DNA of 17,896 bases. It comes from JAJYTI01 sp035302145 (lineage in GTDB: Bacteria; Bacteroidota; Bacteroidia; Flavobacteriales; Flavobacteriaceae). The stretch is taken from assembly GCA_035302145.1 (NCBI GenBank), contig DATGSX010000079.1, positions 1-17,896 of the forward strand, written 5' to 3'. Of the stretch, positions 1-7,521 are shown piece by piece (the first letter of the stretch is position 1; every line of letters starts with the position of its first letter). The translations under genes and the position numbers were made by a program. Under the pieces are notes generated by a model. The model ran no database searches and was not told the DNA's origin. It saw only the letters and a program-made list of their open reading frames with translations.

Positions 1-609
1 ACAGGTGGACATTTATTAGATTTATTATTAGAAGACGATTCCTTCAACAAAATACTAGTTTTCTCCCGTCGAAAAACAGGTAAAGAGCATCCGAAACTAG
101 ATGAGCATATCATTGATTTATTGAAGCTAGATGATTATAAAAATCTATTTAAAGGCGATGTAGTGTTTTGCTGTATAGGCACTACAAAAGCAAAAACACC
201 TGATAAAAATCTTTACAAAGCTATAGATTACGGTATTCCTGTTACAGCAGCAAAACTTGCTAAGCAAAACGGTATAAAATCCTATATAGTTATATCTGCT
301 CTAGGTGCAAACGAAAATAGCCGTGTGTTCTACAACAAACTTAAAGGGGAAATGCAACGCGATGTACTTGCTCAAAAAATAGAGTATAGTTACGTGCTTC
401 AACCATCTTTGATAGTAGGTGAAAGATCAGACAAACGTGCTGGTGAAAAATTTGCAGAAGTTATAATGCGTACATTTAACTTTCTTATTCCAAAGAAATA
501 TAAAATGATTAAAGGAAAAACTATCGCAAAAGCAATGATAGAAATTTCAAAAACTGGATATGATAAGCACATTATTTCATCAGCAGAGATAAAAGAAATA
601 AGCAAGTAA
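1..609 (+). CDS. NAD(P)-binding atypical SDR oxidoreductase, HTATIP2/TIP30-like (5' end outside window)
   Basis: The reading frame is open from base 1 and its first visible residues, TGG, fit the end of a Rossmann GxTGxxG loop. The real start therefore lies upstream, and the internal TTG at 121 is not a start. About 202 residues are visible. Landmarks are FCCIGTT (a typical NAD-site strand), YIVISALGA, and YNKLKGE, which carries the YxxxK pair of short-chain dehydrogenases. These are followed by a segment (LQPSLIVGERSDKRAGE) that matches the human HTATIP2/TIP30 pattern. The family binds NAD(P)H in the cytoplasm; its substrate in bacteria is generally unknown. The MFS gene starts 4 nt downstream, so the two are probably cotranscribed. 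I am confident of the fold and family but cannot name a reaction. Confidence 0.85.
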   Translation, partial: TGGHLLDLLLEDDSFNKILVFSRRKTGKEHPKLDEHIIDLLKLDDYKNLFKGDVVFCCIGTTKAKTPDKNLYKAIDYGIPVTAAKLAKQNGIKSYIVISALGANENSRVFYNKLKGEMQRDVLAQKIEYSYVLQPSLIVGERSDKRAGEKFAEVIMRTFNFLIPKKYKMIKGKTIAKAMIEISKTGYDKHIISSAEIKEISK

Positions 610-613
610 GGGT

Positions 614-1837
614 ATGAAAAAATGGTTCATAGCATTTATAGGCGTCTTAGTTCATTTATTTTTAGGAACGGTATATGCTTGGAGCTATTTTCAAACTCCT
701 ATTGTTGAATTTACTGGTTGGAGTCATACACAAACCACATGGGCTTTTAGTTTATCAATTTTTATGTTAGGAGTTTCTGCAGCATGGGGTGGCATAAACC
801 TTCCGAAATATGGATCTCGTAAGCTAGTTATTATCGGTGGTAGTTTATATGCTATAGGCTACTTATTAGCTGGAGTTGCTTTACATTATCAAAGCTTATG
901 GATATTATACCTTGGTTTTGGATTTGTAGGTGGAACTGGTTTAGGATTGGCCTATGTTACCCCTGTTGCAACAGTGTCTACATGGTTTACTAAGCATCAA
1001 GGCTTAGCAACCGGAATGGTGGTAATGGGGTTTGGATTTGGTGCCTTGGTTATGTCAAAGATTCTTGCACCTTATTTCATGAGCATCAGTCATTCTAATT
1101 TGAGTAAATCATTTCTATATATCGGGCTTTTACTTTTGATTTTATTACCTGGTTTCGCTTGGTTTTTAAAACCTTCTCCAAAGAAAAATCTGCAGAAGAA
1201 AAATACTCACACCACAAGCGCTATTCAACACATTTTAGCAAAGCCTTTTTTTATATTATGGTGTATATTTTTAATTAATATTACTGCAGGAATGGTATTT
1301 ATTGCCTTCCAATCGCCTTTATTGCAAGACTTATTATTAAAAACACTAACCACAACCGATTTAAGCTCCTCGGAAGTGAATATTTACTTAACAACATCTG
1401 GTGCTACTTTAATTGGTGTTAGTTCTATATTCAATGGTGCAGGACGATTTACTTGGGCTGCTTTGTCCGATAAAATTGGAAGAATTACGACTTTTAAAAT
1501 CTTATTGTTCACTCAAATATTGGTTTTTGTGGGTCTAATTTTTGTACAAAATCCTATATTATTTTCTTTCCTCGTCTGTATTATTTTGTTGTGTTATGGT
1601 GGAGGATTTGGACTTATGCCTTCTTTAATCAAAGACAGTTATGGTACAGAACTTATGGCATCTCTCTACGGAAGTATACTTACCGCTTGGAGTATTGGAG
1701 GAATTTTAGGACCACAACTTGTAGCTTATATGAAAGATAATCACACAGAAAATGCAGGTTTTTTGGTATATCTTCTTTCAGGTGGTATGTTACTGCTTGG
1801 TTTCGGGTTATCGTTTTTATACAAAGCCGAAAAATAG
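614..1837 (+). CDS. MFS transporter, oxalate/formate antiporter (OFA)-like
   Basis: A 407-residue hydrophobic protein that reads as a 12-helix major facilitator superfamily carrier. The first helix contains HLFLGTVYAWSYFQTP, the hallmark of the OFA (OxlT-like) subfamily. The region around residues 105-145 (GGTGLGLAYVTPVAT, then WFTKHQGLATGMVVMGFG) is the conserved OFA helix 4-5 segment. In the second half, GAGRFTWAALSDKIGR is the repeated MFS loop motif. OFA members exchange small carboxylates such as oxalate and formate, but many are uncharacterised, so the substrate here is unknown. The start ATG lies 4 nt after the stop of the upstream oxidoreductase, suggesting a two-gene operon. The next gene converges on it. 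Confidence 0.9.
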   Translation: MKKWFIAFIGVLVHLFLGTVYAWSYFQTPIVEFTGWSHTQTTWAFSLSIFMLGVSAAWGGINLPKYGSRKLVIIGGSLYAIGYLLAGVALHYQSLWILYLGFGFVGGTGLGLAYVTPVATVSTWFTKHQGLATGMVVMGFGFGALVMSKILAPYFMSISHSNLSKSFLYIGLLLLILLPGFAWFLKPSPKKNLQKKNTHTTSAIQHILAKPFFILWCIFLINITAGMVFIAFQSPLLQDLLLKTLTTTDLSSSEVNIYLTTSGATLIGVSSIFNGAGRFTWAALSDKIGRITTFKILLFTQILVFVGLIFVQNPILFSFLVCIILLCYGGGFGLMPSLIKDSYGTELMASLYGSILTAWSIGGILGPQLVAYMKDNHTENAGFLVYLLSGGMLLLGFGLSFLYKAEK

Positions 1838-2013
1838 TCTTATCTAACCAACTATAATCAGTGGTTTCTTTATCAATCTAATTTTTACACCAAATTTATA
1901 TTACATCAAAACAATTTTATTTTAATTTTTTCGTTATAAATAGAGAAATCCCCCTCTTCATAATGAATTAGTTGTAATAAAATTAGGGATTTTAAAAATT
2001 GGTTATTTAGTTT

Positions 2014-2046
2014 AAACCGCTCTTATACATAGCTAGGAGCGGTTTT
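2014..2046. terminator. Hairpin terminator between the MFS gene and nadD, probably bidirectional
   Basis: A perfect 9-bp inverted repeat, AAACCGCTC (2014-2022) and GAGCGGTTT (2037-2045), with a 14-nt loop. It ends in TTTT on the plus strand and TTT on the minus strand. It covers the TAA stop of nadD and lies about 175 nt after the MFS stop. It therefore most likely ends the yicC-gmk-nadD transcript and may also stop transcription from the left. The T-tracts are short. The rest of 1838-2013 shows no gene. Confidence 0.6.
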
Positions 2047-2680
2047 AATGTAAATAGAACTGATTTTTATCTATCCATTCCCATACCTTTCTATCTAGCA
2101 TAGGAATGACATTTTTACCATCTTTTATTGCCTGTCTAATAAACGAAGAAGAGATTTCTATAATAGGAGCTTCTATGAGTTGAATATTTGCTTTAAACTC
2201 TTTAAATCCTTGTGGTTGAGGAACACGTAAAACTTGTCGAGCAATAGTATCATCTACTTTTCCATCGGCAATACGTGGATAAACAATAATGTGGTAATTT
2301 TTTATTATAGTTTCGAAGTTATACCAACGGTGTAAGCTTTTTAAATTATCCTCCCCCATGATAAGCGAAAATTCAATATTGGGATGGCGCTCTTCTAAAT
2401 ACACCAATGTAGTAATGGTATAGTTTGGTTTTGGTAAATGAAACTCTATATCCGATACATATAGTTTTTCAAAACCTTCAATAGCCATTTTCACCATATC
2501 GTATCTATCCATGTTATCTAAAATACGATCTTTGGTTTTGTGTGGGCTCATAGGAGTAACTACGAACCACACTTCATCTAAATCGCTATATTCAGCTAGA
2601 TGGTTAGCTATTATAACATGTCCTATATGGACAGGATTAAAGGTGCCAAAATATAGTCCTACTTGTTTTTTACTGCACAT
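2045..2680 (-). CDS. nadD: Nicotinate-nucleotide adenylyltransferase
   Basis: NadD transfers AMP from ATP to nicotinate mononucleotide to form deamido-NAD, the penultimate step of NAD synthesis in the cytoplasm. The 211-residue protein has the nucleotidyltransferase signature GTFNPVHIGH at residues 12-21 (HxGH motif) and ISSSFIR at 176-182, the second ATP-binding motif. It matches the usual NadD length. The ATG sits inside the 3' end of gmk (22-bp overlap), so translation is probably coupled to gmk. It is the last gene of the yicC-gmk-nadD operon, a common order in Bacteroidota. The stop codon lies within the terminator hairpin. Confidence 0.95.
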   Translation of the reverse strand: MCSKKQVGLYFGTFNPVHIGHVIIANHLAEYSDLDEVWFVVTPMSPHKTKDRILDNMDRYDMVKMAIEGFEKLYVSDIEFHLPKPNYTITTLVYLEERHPNIEFSLIMGEDNLKSLHRWYNFETIIKNYHIIVYPRIADGKVDDTIARQVLRVPQPQGFKEFKANIQLIEAPIIEISSSFIRQAIKDGKNVIPMLDRKVWEWIDKNQFYLH

Positions 2681-3267
2681 GGTAAATTATTATGTCCGCC
2701 CTCTATAAAAGCTGCTACTAATTTCTCAGATTCTGCTAGGGCCTCGTCTAAATCGTAATTCTTTATAATACAATCAAACTGTGGAGCAGTTGCAAGTTCT
2801 ATAGAAGCCTTAGCAATTCGCATATTAATGCGATCTTCACTTTCTGTTTTTCGCTTTTTTAATCGAATTTTTAATTCATCTACACTAGGCGGTTTTACAA
2901 AAACAGCTAGTGTTTGCTCTGGAAACTTCCTTTTAATACGTAATCCACCAGCTACATCAATATCGAATATTACGTTCTTGCCTAATGCCCAGATACGCTC
3001 TACTTCTTTATTTAGTGTTCCGTAAAAGCTGTCACGATAGACTTCCTCCCACTCCAAAAAATCATTGTTATTTATGTGGTCTTTAAAATCTCTTAAACTA
3101 ATAAAGTAATAATCTTTTCCATCCACCTCATAGTGTCTCTTTTCACGCGAAGTAGCAGAGATAGAAAAGTCTAAGTTAAGTTCCTTTTGTTTTAATAAGT
3201 GTCGAACAATCGTGGTTTTACCGCTTCCTGATGGTGCTGAAAAAACGATTAATTTTCCTCCTTTCAT
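2659..3267 (-). CDS. gmk: Guanylate kinase
   Basis: Gmk phosphorylates GMP (and dGMP) to GDP with ATP, feeding GTP and dGTP pools. The 202-residue protein starts KLIVFSAPSGSGKTT, with the P-loop GSGKT at residues 14-18. SREKRHYEVDGKDYYF is the conserved GMP-binding region, followed by FLEWEEV and the DIDVAG segment of the nucleoside monophosphate kinase fold. The start ATG overlaps the TAA stop of yicC by one base, in a TAATG arrangement that implies translational coupling. At its 3' end it overlaps nadD by 22 bp. The codons just after the start spell an AAAGGAGG stretch, but no start codon follows at a suitable distance, so I regard it as chance. Confidence 0.96.
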   Translation of the reverse strand: MKGGKLIVFSAPSGSGKTTIVRHLLKQKELNLDFSISATSREKRHYEVDGKDYYFISLRDFKDHINNNDFLEWEEVYRDSFYGTLNKEVERIWALGKNVIFDIDVAGGLRIKRKFPEQTLAVFVKPPSVDELKIRLKKRKTESEDRINMRIAKASIELATAPQFDCIIKNYDLDEALAESEKLVAAFIEGGHNNLPCAVKNK

Positions 3268-4124
3268 TATACTATGTTTAATGCTTGTTCTTTAATCTTT
3301 TCTAAGCCATCCTTCATTTGGATAACCAATTTCTGCATATCAGAGTCATTGGCTTTAGATCCTATTGTATTAATTTCTCTTCCAATTTCTTGACAGATGA
3401 ACCCAAGTTTTTTACCATTAGATTCTCCAGAATCCAAAGTTTTATCGAAATAGCTTAAGTGATTTTTAAGTCGAACTTTTTCTTCCGTTATATCGTATCG
3501 TTCAATGTAAAACATAAGTTCTTGCTCGAAACGATTTTCATCTACACTCTCTTTCAACTCAGCTACCGATTTTAATAATCTTTCACGCAAACGAAGCATA
3601 CGTTCCTCATCTATTGCTTCGATTTGCTCTAAAGCGTCACTTATTTGTTCCACACGAATTCGTAAATCTTTTTCCATAGCTTCACCTTCCTGAAGTCTAA
3701 AAGCTTCCACTTCATTTAAAGTTGCTATTAAAGCATTTTTAATAGCATCAGCTTCCTCTTCGCCTATCTCATGAACATCGCTCAATATAGCATCTGGTAA
3801 GTTCATAGCAATCCTGAGTAAGTCACTATTTGGATTATCATAAATAGAAGATAATTCCTTTAAATAGGTTTTAATAACTGGTTTATTAATTTTAGTTGGA
3901 GTTTCACCACCAGTATGCTCTAGGTGTATATTTACATCTATTTTTCCTCGTTGTAACTTCTCTGCTGTAATTTTTCGAAGGTCCATCTCCATCTCTCGAT
4001 ATATAGATGGTATTCGAACTCGGATATCGATTCCTCTACTATTTAAAGTTCGGACTTCTATCGTAATCTTTTTGGTTGGCAACTGTAATACTTGTTTGCC
4101 ATAACCGGTCATGGATTGCATCAT
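3267..4124 (-). CDS. YicC/YloC-family endoribonuclease-type protein
   Basis: A 285-residue protein with the family's typical N-terminus (MMQSMTGYGK) and C-terminus (QMKDGLEKIKEQALN). In between are EVRTLNSRGIDIRVRIPS, conserved in the N-terminal domain, and FICQEIGREINTIGSKAND, conserved in the C-terminal DUF1732 region. Family members in Escherichia coli and Bacillus have been linked to RNA degradation, so an endoribonuclease role is likely but not provable from sequence. It is the first gene of the yicC-gmk-nadD operon and ends one base into the gmk start. A weak -7-like element (TACCTTTA, complement of 4152-4159) lies about 28 nt upstream of the start. I see no matching -33 element. Confidence 0.9.
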   Translation of the reverse strand: MMQSMTGYGKQVLQLPTKKITIEVRTLNSRGIDIRVRIPSIYREMEMDLRKITAEKLQRGKIDVNIHLEHTGGETPTKINKPVIKTYLKELSSIYDNPNSDLLRIAMNLPDAILSDVHEIGEEEADAIKNALIATLNEVEAFRLQEGEAMEKDLRIRVEQISDALEQIEAIDEERMLRLRERLLKSVAELKESVDENRFEQELMFYIERYDITEEKVRLKNHLSYFDKTLDSGESNGKKLGFICQEIGREINTIGSKANDSDMQKLVIQMKDGLEKIKEQALNIV

Positions 4125-4323
4125 ATTTTTTTCTTATAGAAATAGAAGGGGTAAAGGTATAAAAAAGATTACGAAGTACTTAGGTTTTATACATTGCAAA
4201 ACATGTATTATCGAGGACGCATCTTGTCTAAACTTTAATACTCTGGACTAAGGATCCTAGAAAAAATTAAACCTTTGCTATCAAAGATTTTGTATCTTTT
4301 CAGATGTAATAAATTTCTATCGT

Positions 4324-5946
4324 ATGAAGCGAATTTGGATAAGTATAGTAGCTATTGTTTGTATTGTTATAGGATTTCTATCTTTTACTACCTATAAAAA
4401 CAATTTCTTTGAAATTTCTAAGCAATTGGAAATATTCATCGACTTATATAAAGAACTCAATACCAACTATGTAGATAATTTAGTTCCGTCGCAAGTAATG
4501 GAAAAAGCGATTCAAGGGGTGTTAACTGAGCTAGACCCGTATACCGTATACAGAACAGAACAGCAAATAATAGATGCTCGAATAAATCATTCGGGACAAT
4601 ATGCAGGTATCGGTGCTACCATTCATTTTTCTGGAGACAAAATTTTACTTCTAGAATGCTATGAAAATGCACCAGCTGCAAAAGCTGGATTAAAAGCAGG
4701 TGATGAAATAGTTGTTTTTAACGGAACTAAAATTTCTGAAATAACTACCGACTTACAACATAACTTACTCTCTGGAGAATCAGGTAGCGAAGTATCATTG
4801 ACATATATAAGAGATGGGAAAGAAAATAAAACCACTTTAACTAGAGAACGAATAGAACGAGATGCAGTTCCTTTTTACAAACTTTTAGATGATAATACTG
4901 GCTACATTGTATTGGAGGCTTTCAATCAAAAAGCGGCTTCGCAAACAAAAAGTGCACTACTAGAACTAAAACAAAAAGGAGCAGATAAAATTATTTTAGA
5001 TTTACGAAACAATCCAGGGGGACTGATGAACGAATCGATTAAAATAGTTAACTTTTTTGTCGATAAAGGAGTAAAAGTAACTTACACCGAATCGGTGATT
5101 CAAAAATATAATACCAGCTATGTTACTAGGGAAGAACCTATAGATACCGAAATTCCTTTAGCTATACTAATCAATGAACGAAGTGCTTCAGCAAGTGAAA
5201 TTATAGCCGGAAGTTTACAAGATCTAGATAGGGCTGTAATAATAGGAAATCAAAGTTTTGGAAAAGGATTAGTACAACGAGAATTACCACTAAGTTATAG
5301 CACACAACTCAAGGTTACTATTTCTAGATATTTTACTCCTAGTGGTAGAAGTATTCAAAAAATGGATTACGATACAGATTTAGTGGAAAAACGAAACATT
5401 CAAGATAAAGATCAGGTTTTTTACACAAAAAACAAACGTAAAGTATATGGTGGTGGAGGCATTATGCCCGATAAATTATTGGAAGAAAATGTAGATCAAG
5501 ACTTCATTAGAGACCTAAAAAACAATCTACATTTTTTTGATTTCACCTCCGAATATTTAAAAAATAAGGAGAAACCAAACATGGATAACTTTGAGTTAAC
5601 CAATACGGATTGGCGAAATTTTAAACAATTTATGCGAGACAGAGAGGTGTTCACCAAAACAATGGAAGCTTGGAAAAATTTTGAAACAATAGCTAAAGAC
5701 GAAACCACAGAATCAACATTACAGACTTTAGAAAAAGAATTCAATAACCAACTAGGGCAGGTCTTAGATCAAAAGTTAGACGCACACAGAAAGACAATTG
5801 AACAGAACTTAACCGATATTATTATTCGAAGAACAGATTATCAAAATGCAGCCTATAATTATGCGGCAAAAAACAATGAAGTTGTTCTTATGGCAAAAAA
5901 CATATTAAATAACAAAAAAGAATATCAAAGCATTTTAGGAATTTAA
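4324..5946 (+). CDS. Membrane-anchored S41 family peptidase (C-terminal processing protease, Ctp/Prc-like)
   Basis: A 540-residue protease. Residues 4-21 form a single hydrophobic N-terminal helix (signal anchor or signal peptide), so the rest is probably periplasmic. A short helical region is followed by a PDZ domain (about 92-175, including APAAKAGLKAGDEIV), which binds substrate C-termini. The S41 catalytic core carries LDLRNNPGG at 226-233, the nucleophile in SASASEI (Ser289) and the general base Lys314 in SFGKG. The Ser-Lys spacing of 25 residues equals that of E. coli Prc. About 180 residues of mostly helical C-terminal domain follow, as in many Bacteroidota homologues. Such proteases trim or degrade envelope proteins; the substrate is unknown. 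It is transcribed divergently from yicC. Confidence 0.93.
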   Translation: MKRIWISIVAIVCIVIGFLSFTTYKNNFFEISKQLEIFIDLYKELNTNYVDNLVPSQVMEKAIQGVLTELDPYTVYRTEQQIIDARINHSGQYAGIGATIHFSGDKILLLECYENAPAAKAGLKAGDEIVVFNGTKISEITTDLQHNLLSGESGSEVSLTYIRDGKENKTTLTRERIERDAVPFYKLLDDNTGYIVLEAFNQKAASQTKSALLELKQKGADKIILDLRNNPGGLMNESIKIVNFFVDKGVKVTYTESVIQKYNTSYVTREEPIDTEIPLAILINERSASASEIIAGSLQDLDRAVIIGNQSFGKGLVQRELPLSYSTQLKVTISRYFTPSGRSIQKMDYDTDLVEKRNIQDKDQVFYTKNKRKVYGGGGIMPDKLLEENVDQDFIRDLKNNLHFFDFTSEYLKNKEKPNMDNFELTNTDWRNFKQFMRDREVFTKTMEAWKNFETIAKDETTESTLQTLEKEFNNQLGQVLDQKLDAHRKTIEQNLTDIIIRRTDYQNAAYNYAAKNNEVVLMAKNILNNKKEYQSILGI

Positions 5947-6025
5947 ACCCTATCAATTCCTAATTATCACTATTTTAACAGGCTTAATATATGGATTAAT
6001 TGTATTTTTTGTAACTTGCCACACT

Positions 6026-6403
6026 ATGGTACAAACAGATAAACAACAACAGGAAAAGCTTGAATTGATTAAAGAGTCAATCAAGTATTTAGAAGAGCGC
6101 GGGTTTACAAACATCAAAGCAGAAGTTGATGGTTACGAAGCACCGAGAAGCTTTCAAGAAAAAAATAGTGATTTAGTAATTGCTCCACATGTAGTGGGGG
6201 AAAGAGCAGGTGTAAAACATTACTTCAACATGAGTTTGAAAACTGAAGATGAAGCTCTATTAAGATCAAAGTGGAAGTTTTTTGAAACTATTACTAGCAT
6301 GAGAGATCAGAGGTTTAATGTGTTTACAAAACGTGGACATTTTAAGTTTACCGAAGAAATGTTAGACTCTTTAAACATGAAAAAAGATTACATCAGACTT
6401 TAA
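6026..6403 (+). CDS. Hypothetical protein, 125 aa, family not recognised
   Basis: I do not recognise this family. It is soluble, with no signal peptide or membrane segment. It begins with a charged amphipathic helix (residues 6-26), followed by a probable strand (TNIKAEVDG), then SDLVIAP at 48-54, HYFNMSLKT at 65-73, a helix rich in K, F and M, and a basic tail. The helix-strand-strand-strand order with Asp49 and Lys72 loosely recalls a restriction-endonuclease-like fold. However, the acidic residue expected two positions before the lysine is Ser70, so activity is doubtful. It lies 79 nt after the protease gene and its 3' end overlaps elaA (opposite strand) by 11 bp. A terminator hairpin follows within elaA. 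Confidence 0.75.
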   Translation: MVQTDKQQQEKLELIKESIKYLEERGFTNIKAEVDGYEAPRSFQEKNSDLVIAPHVVGERAGVKHYFNMSLKTEDEALLRSKWKFFETITSMRDQRFNVFTKRGHFKFTEEMLDSLNMKKDYIRL

Positions 6404-6836
6404 TCATGTCAACGTGCGGAATACCATCTTCTAGATATTCCGCACTTACTTTTTTAAACCCATACTTCCCGTAAAATTCCAATAAATAAGTTTGTGCTGA
6501 TATCTTTATAGCAGAATATTCAAATCTACTTTCTACTTCTTCCAAAATATACTTTAATAGTGCATGCCCAAGTTGCTTTTTCCTATATTCTGGATGAACT
6601 AAAATCCTTCCTATTGAAGCATAATCTGCATGAAAATCGCCTTTTAAAAAGAAACGACCATACGCCAATAACTGATTGTCGTCTTTTAACATTGCATGAT
6701 ATGCTACCAAATCATTGCCATCTATATCTGGATACAAACAGTTTTGTTCTAAAATAAATACTTGTTGCCGAACTTGTAAAATAGCGTACAAATCGGAAGC
6801 TGATAATTCATTAAAAGAGACAAAATTAAAGTCCAT
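6393..6836 (-). CDS. elaA: ElaA-type GNAT family N-acetyltransferase
   Basis: The 147-residue protein follows the ElaA pattern closely. LYAILQVRQQVFILEQNCLYPDIDG is at the N-terminus, then SIGRILVHPEYRKKQLGHALL, which is the GNAT acetyl-CoA pyrophosphate loop (R/Q-x-x-G-x-G/A type, here KKQLGHA). KISAQTYLLEFYGKYGF and the C-terminal EDGIPHVDM complete it. The substrate of ElaA proteins is unknown. It starts 20 nt after the stop of rpiB on the same strand, so the two are likely cotranscribed. Its last codons overlap the end of the convergent 125-residue gene, and its 3' region carries an inverted repeat that probably serves as that gene's terminator. Confidence 0.92.
   Translation of the reverse strand: MDFNFVSFNELSASDLYAILQVRQQVFILEQNCLYPDIDGNDLVAYHAMLKDDNQLLAYGRFFLKGDFHADYASIGRILVHPEYRKKQLGHALLKYILEEVESRFEYSAIKISAQTYLLEFYGKYGFKKVSAEYLEDGIPHVDMIKV
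6414..6454 (+). terminator. Plus-strand terminator hairpin embedded in the 3' end of elaA
   Basis: GTGCGGAATA (6414-6423) and TATTCCGCAC (6436-6445) form a perfect 10-bp stem with a 12-nt loop. A T-rich stretch follows, with six Ts at 6449-6454. It begins 11 nt after the stop codon of the 125-residue plus-strand gene, so it is well placed to end that transcript. No T-run follows on the minus strand, so it should not stop elaA transcription. The bases also encode the ElaA C-terminus. Confidence 0.6.
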
Positions 6837-6856
6837 ATAGTTATATAAAATTGTTG

Positions 6857-7285
6857 CTATACATCTATTTTACTCACTCGTTTTTCATGTCTTCCGCCAT
6901 CAAAAGGAGTATTAATAAACACCTCTACCATTCCCTTAGCTTGTTCTAATGAAGTGTATCTAGCCGGAATACTTAGTACATTAGCATTGTTATGCTGTCT
7001 AGCCAATACTGCTATTTCTTTAATCCAACATAATGCAGAACGCACGCCAGCATGTTTATTTGCTGTCATATTAGCGCCATTTCCACTTCCACAAATAATA
7101 ATACCAAAATCTACCTTCTTCTTAGAAACCGCTTCGGCTACTGGATGAACAAAATCTGGATAATCTACACTTTCATTGCTGTCGGTACCATAATTAATAA
7201 CCTCATATCCCTTATTTTCTAACATTTTAAGGATACTGTTTTTATAATCTGTCCCAGCGTGATCGTTACCAATTGCTATTTTCAT
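6857..7285 (-). CDS. rpiB: Ribose-5-phosphate isomerase B
   Basis: RpiB interconverts ribose 5-phosphate and ribulose 5-phosphate in the non-oxidative pentose phosphate pathway. I choose the ATG at 7285, giving 142 residues that begin MKIAIGNDHAG, the conserved family N-terminus. The longer frame starting at 7318 adds 11 residues the family does not have. Landmarks are NDHAG at 7-11, a DYPDF segment at 41-45 and IICGSGNG with the catalytic Cys65. HNNANV follows, with His98 equivalent to the ring-opening histidine of the E. coli enzyme. It is followed after 20 nt by elaA. An exact -7 element (complement of 7301-7308) lies just upstream. Its 5' side borders the putative replication origin. Confidence 0.94.
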   Translation of the reverse strand: MKIAIGNDHAGTDYKNSILKMLENKGYEVINYGTDSNESVDYPDFVHPVAEAVSKKKVDFGIIICGSGNGANMTANKHAGVRSALCWIKEIAVLARQHNNANVLSIPARYTSLEQAKGMVEVFINTPFDGGRHEKRVSKIDV

Positions 7286-7300
7286 GAGTATTTTTTTATA

Positions 7301-7308
7301 CAAATATA
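7301..7308 (-). promoter_or_regulatory. Possible -7 promoter element for rpiB
   Basis: The minus strand reads TATATTTG, an exact match to the Bacteroidota TAnnTTTG -7 element, 16 nt before the chosen rpiB ATG. No TTG is seen 17-23 nt further upstream, so the match is only partial. Its position supports the shorter rpiB start, because a transcript from here would not contain the longer one. Confidence 0.35.
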
Positions 7309-7476
7309 CAATACTCAAAATGCTTTAATTGATTTTTAAGGAAGGATTAAATAGATATAATAATTAAATAACCTATTCATAAACTTTGCTTTTTTACCTC
7401 TATATTTAAAATAAAAATAACACCTAAAGCTCTAATATTACTTTTTATTTCACCTGCAAAAAGCATATAAACACCG

Positions 7477-7521
7477 GTTATAAAACATGATGATTTTCAC
7501 TAAAAACACCATGTTTATAAC
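7477..7521. repeat. Long imperfect hairpin at the rpiB side of the putative origin
   Basis: The outer arms GTTATAAAACATG (7477-7489) and CATGTTTATAAC (7510-7521) pair fully except for one bulged A. The inner part adds TG/CA and TTTT/AAAA pairs, with two mismatches, closing on a 4-nt loop at 7498-7501. In total 18 base pairs form within 45 nt. No T-run follows on either strand, so it does not look like a terminator. The right arm contains a degenerate DnaA-type 9-mer (7512-7520). A protein-binding site or cruciform at the origin edge is an inference. Confidence 0.7.

Noticed and set aside
121..609. TTG at 121 as the start of the oxidoreductase gene
   Set aside because: The frame is open to base 1 and the upstream codons encode the end of a Rossmann glycine loop, so the gene starts before the window.
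1848..1870. Small inverted repeat AACCA/TGGTT after the MFS stop as a terminator
   Set aside because: Only five base pairs with a large loop and a weak T-tract; the hairpin at 2014-2046 is a better candidate.
3246..3267. AAAGGAGG Shine-Dalgarno-like stretch on the minus strand just after the gmk start
   Set aside because: No start codon follows at a usable distance, and the conserved KLIVFSAPSGSGKT segment requires the upstream ATG. The bases simply encode Lys-Gly-Gly.
4275..4300. Possible promoter for the S41 protease (TTG then TATCTTTT)
   Set aside because: The -7 lacks its final G and the spacing of 15 nt is shorter than the usual 17-23, so it is not listed as a feature.
7286..7318. Longer rpiB start adding MSIVYLYKKIL
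   Set aside because: RpiB proteins begin at the MKIAIGNDHAG strand, and a -7 element at 7301-7308 would place transcription initiation downstream of the longer start codon.
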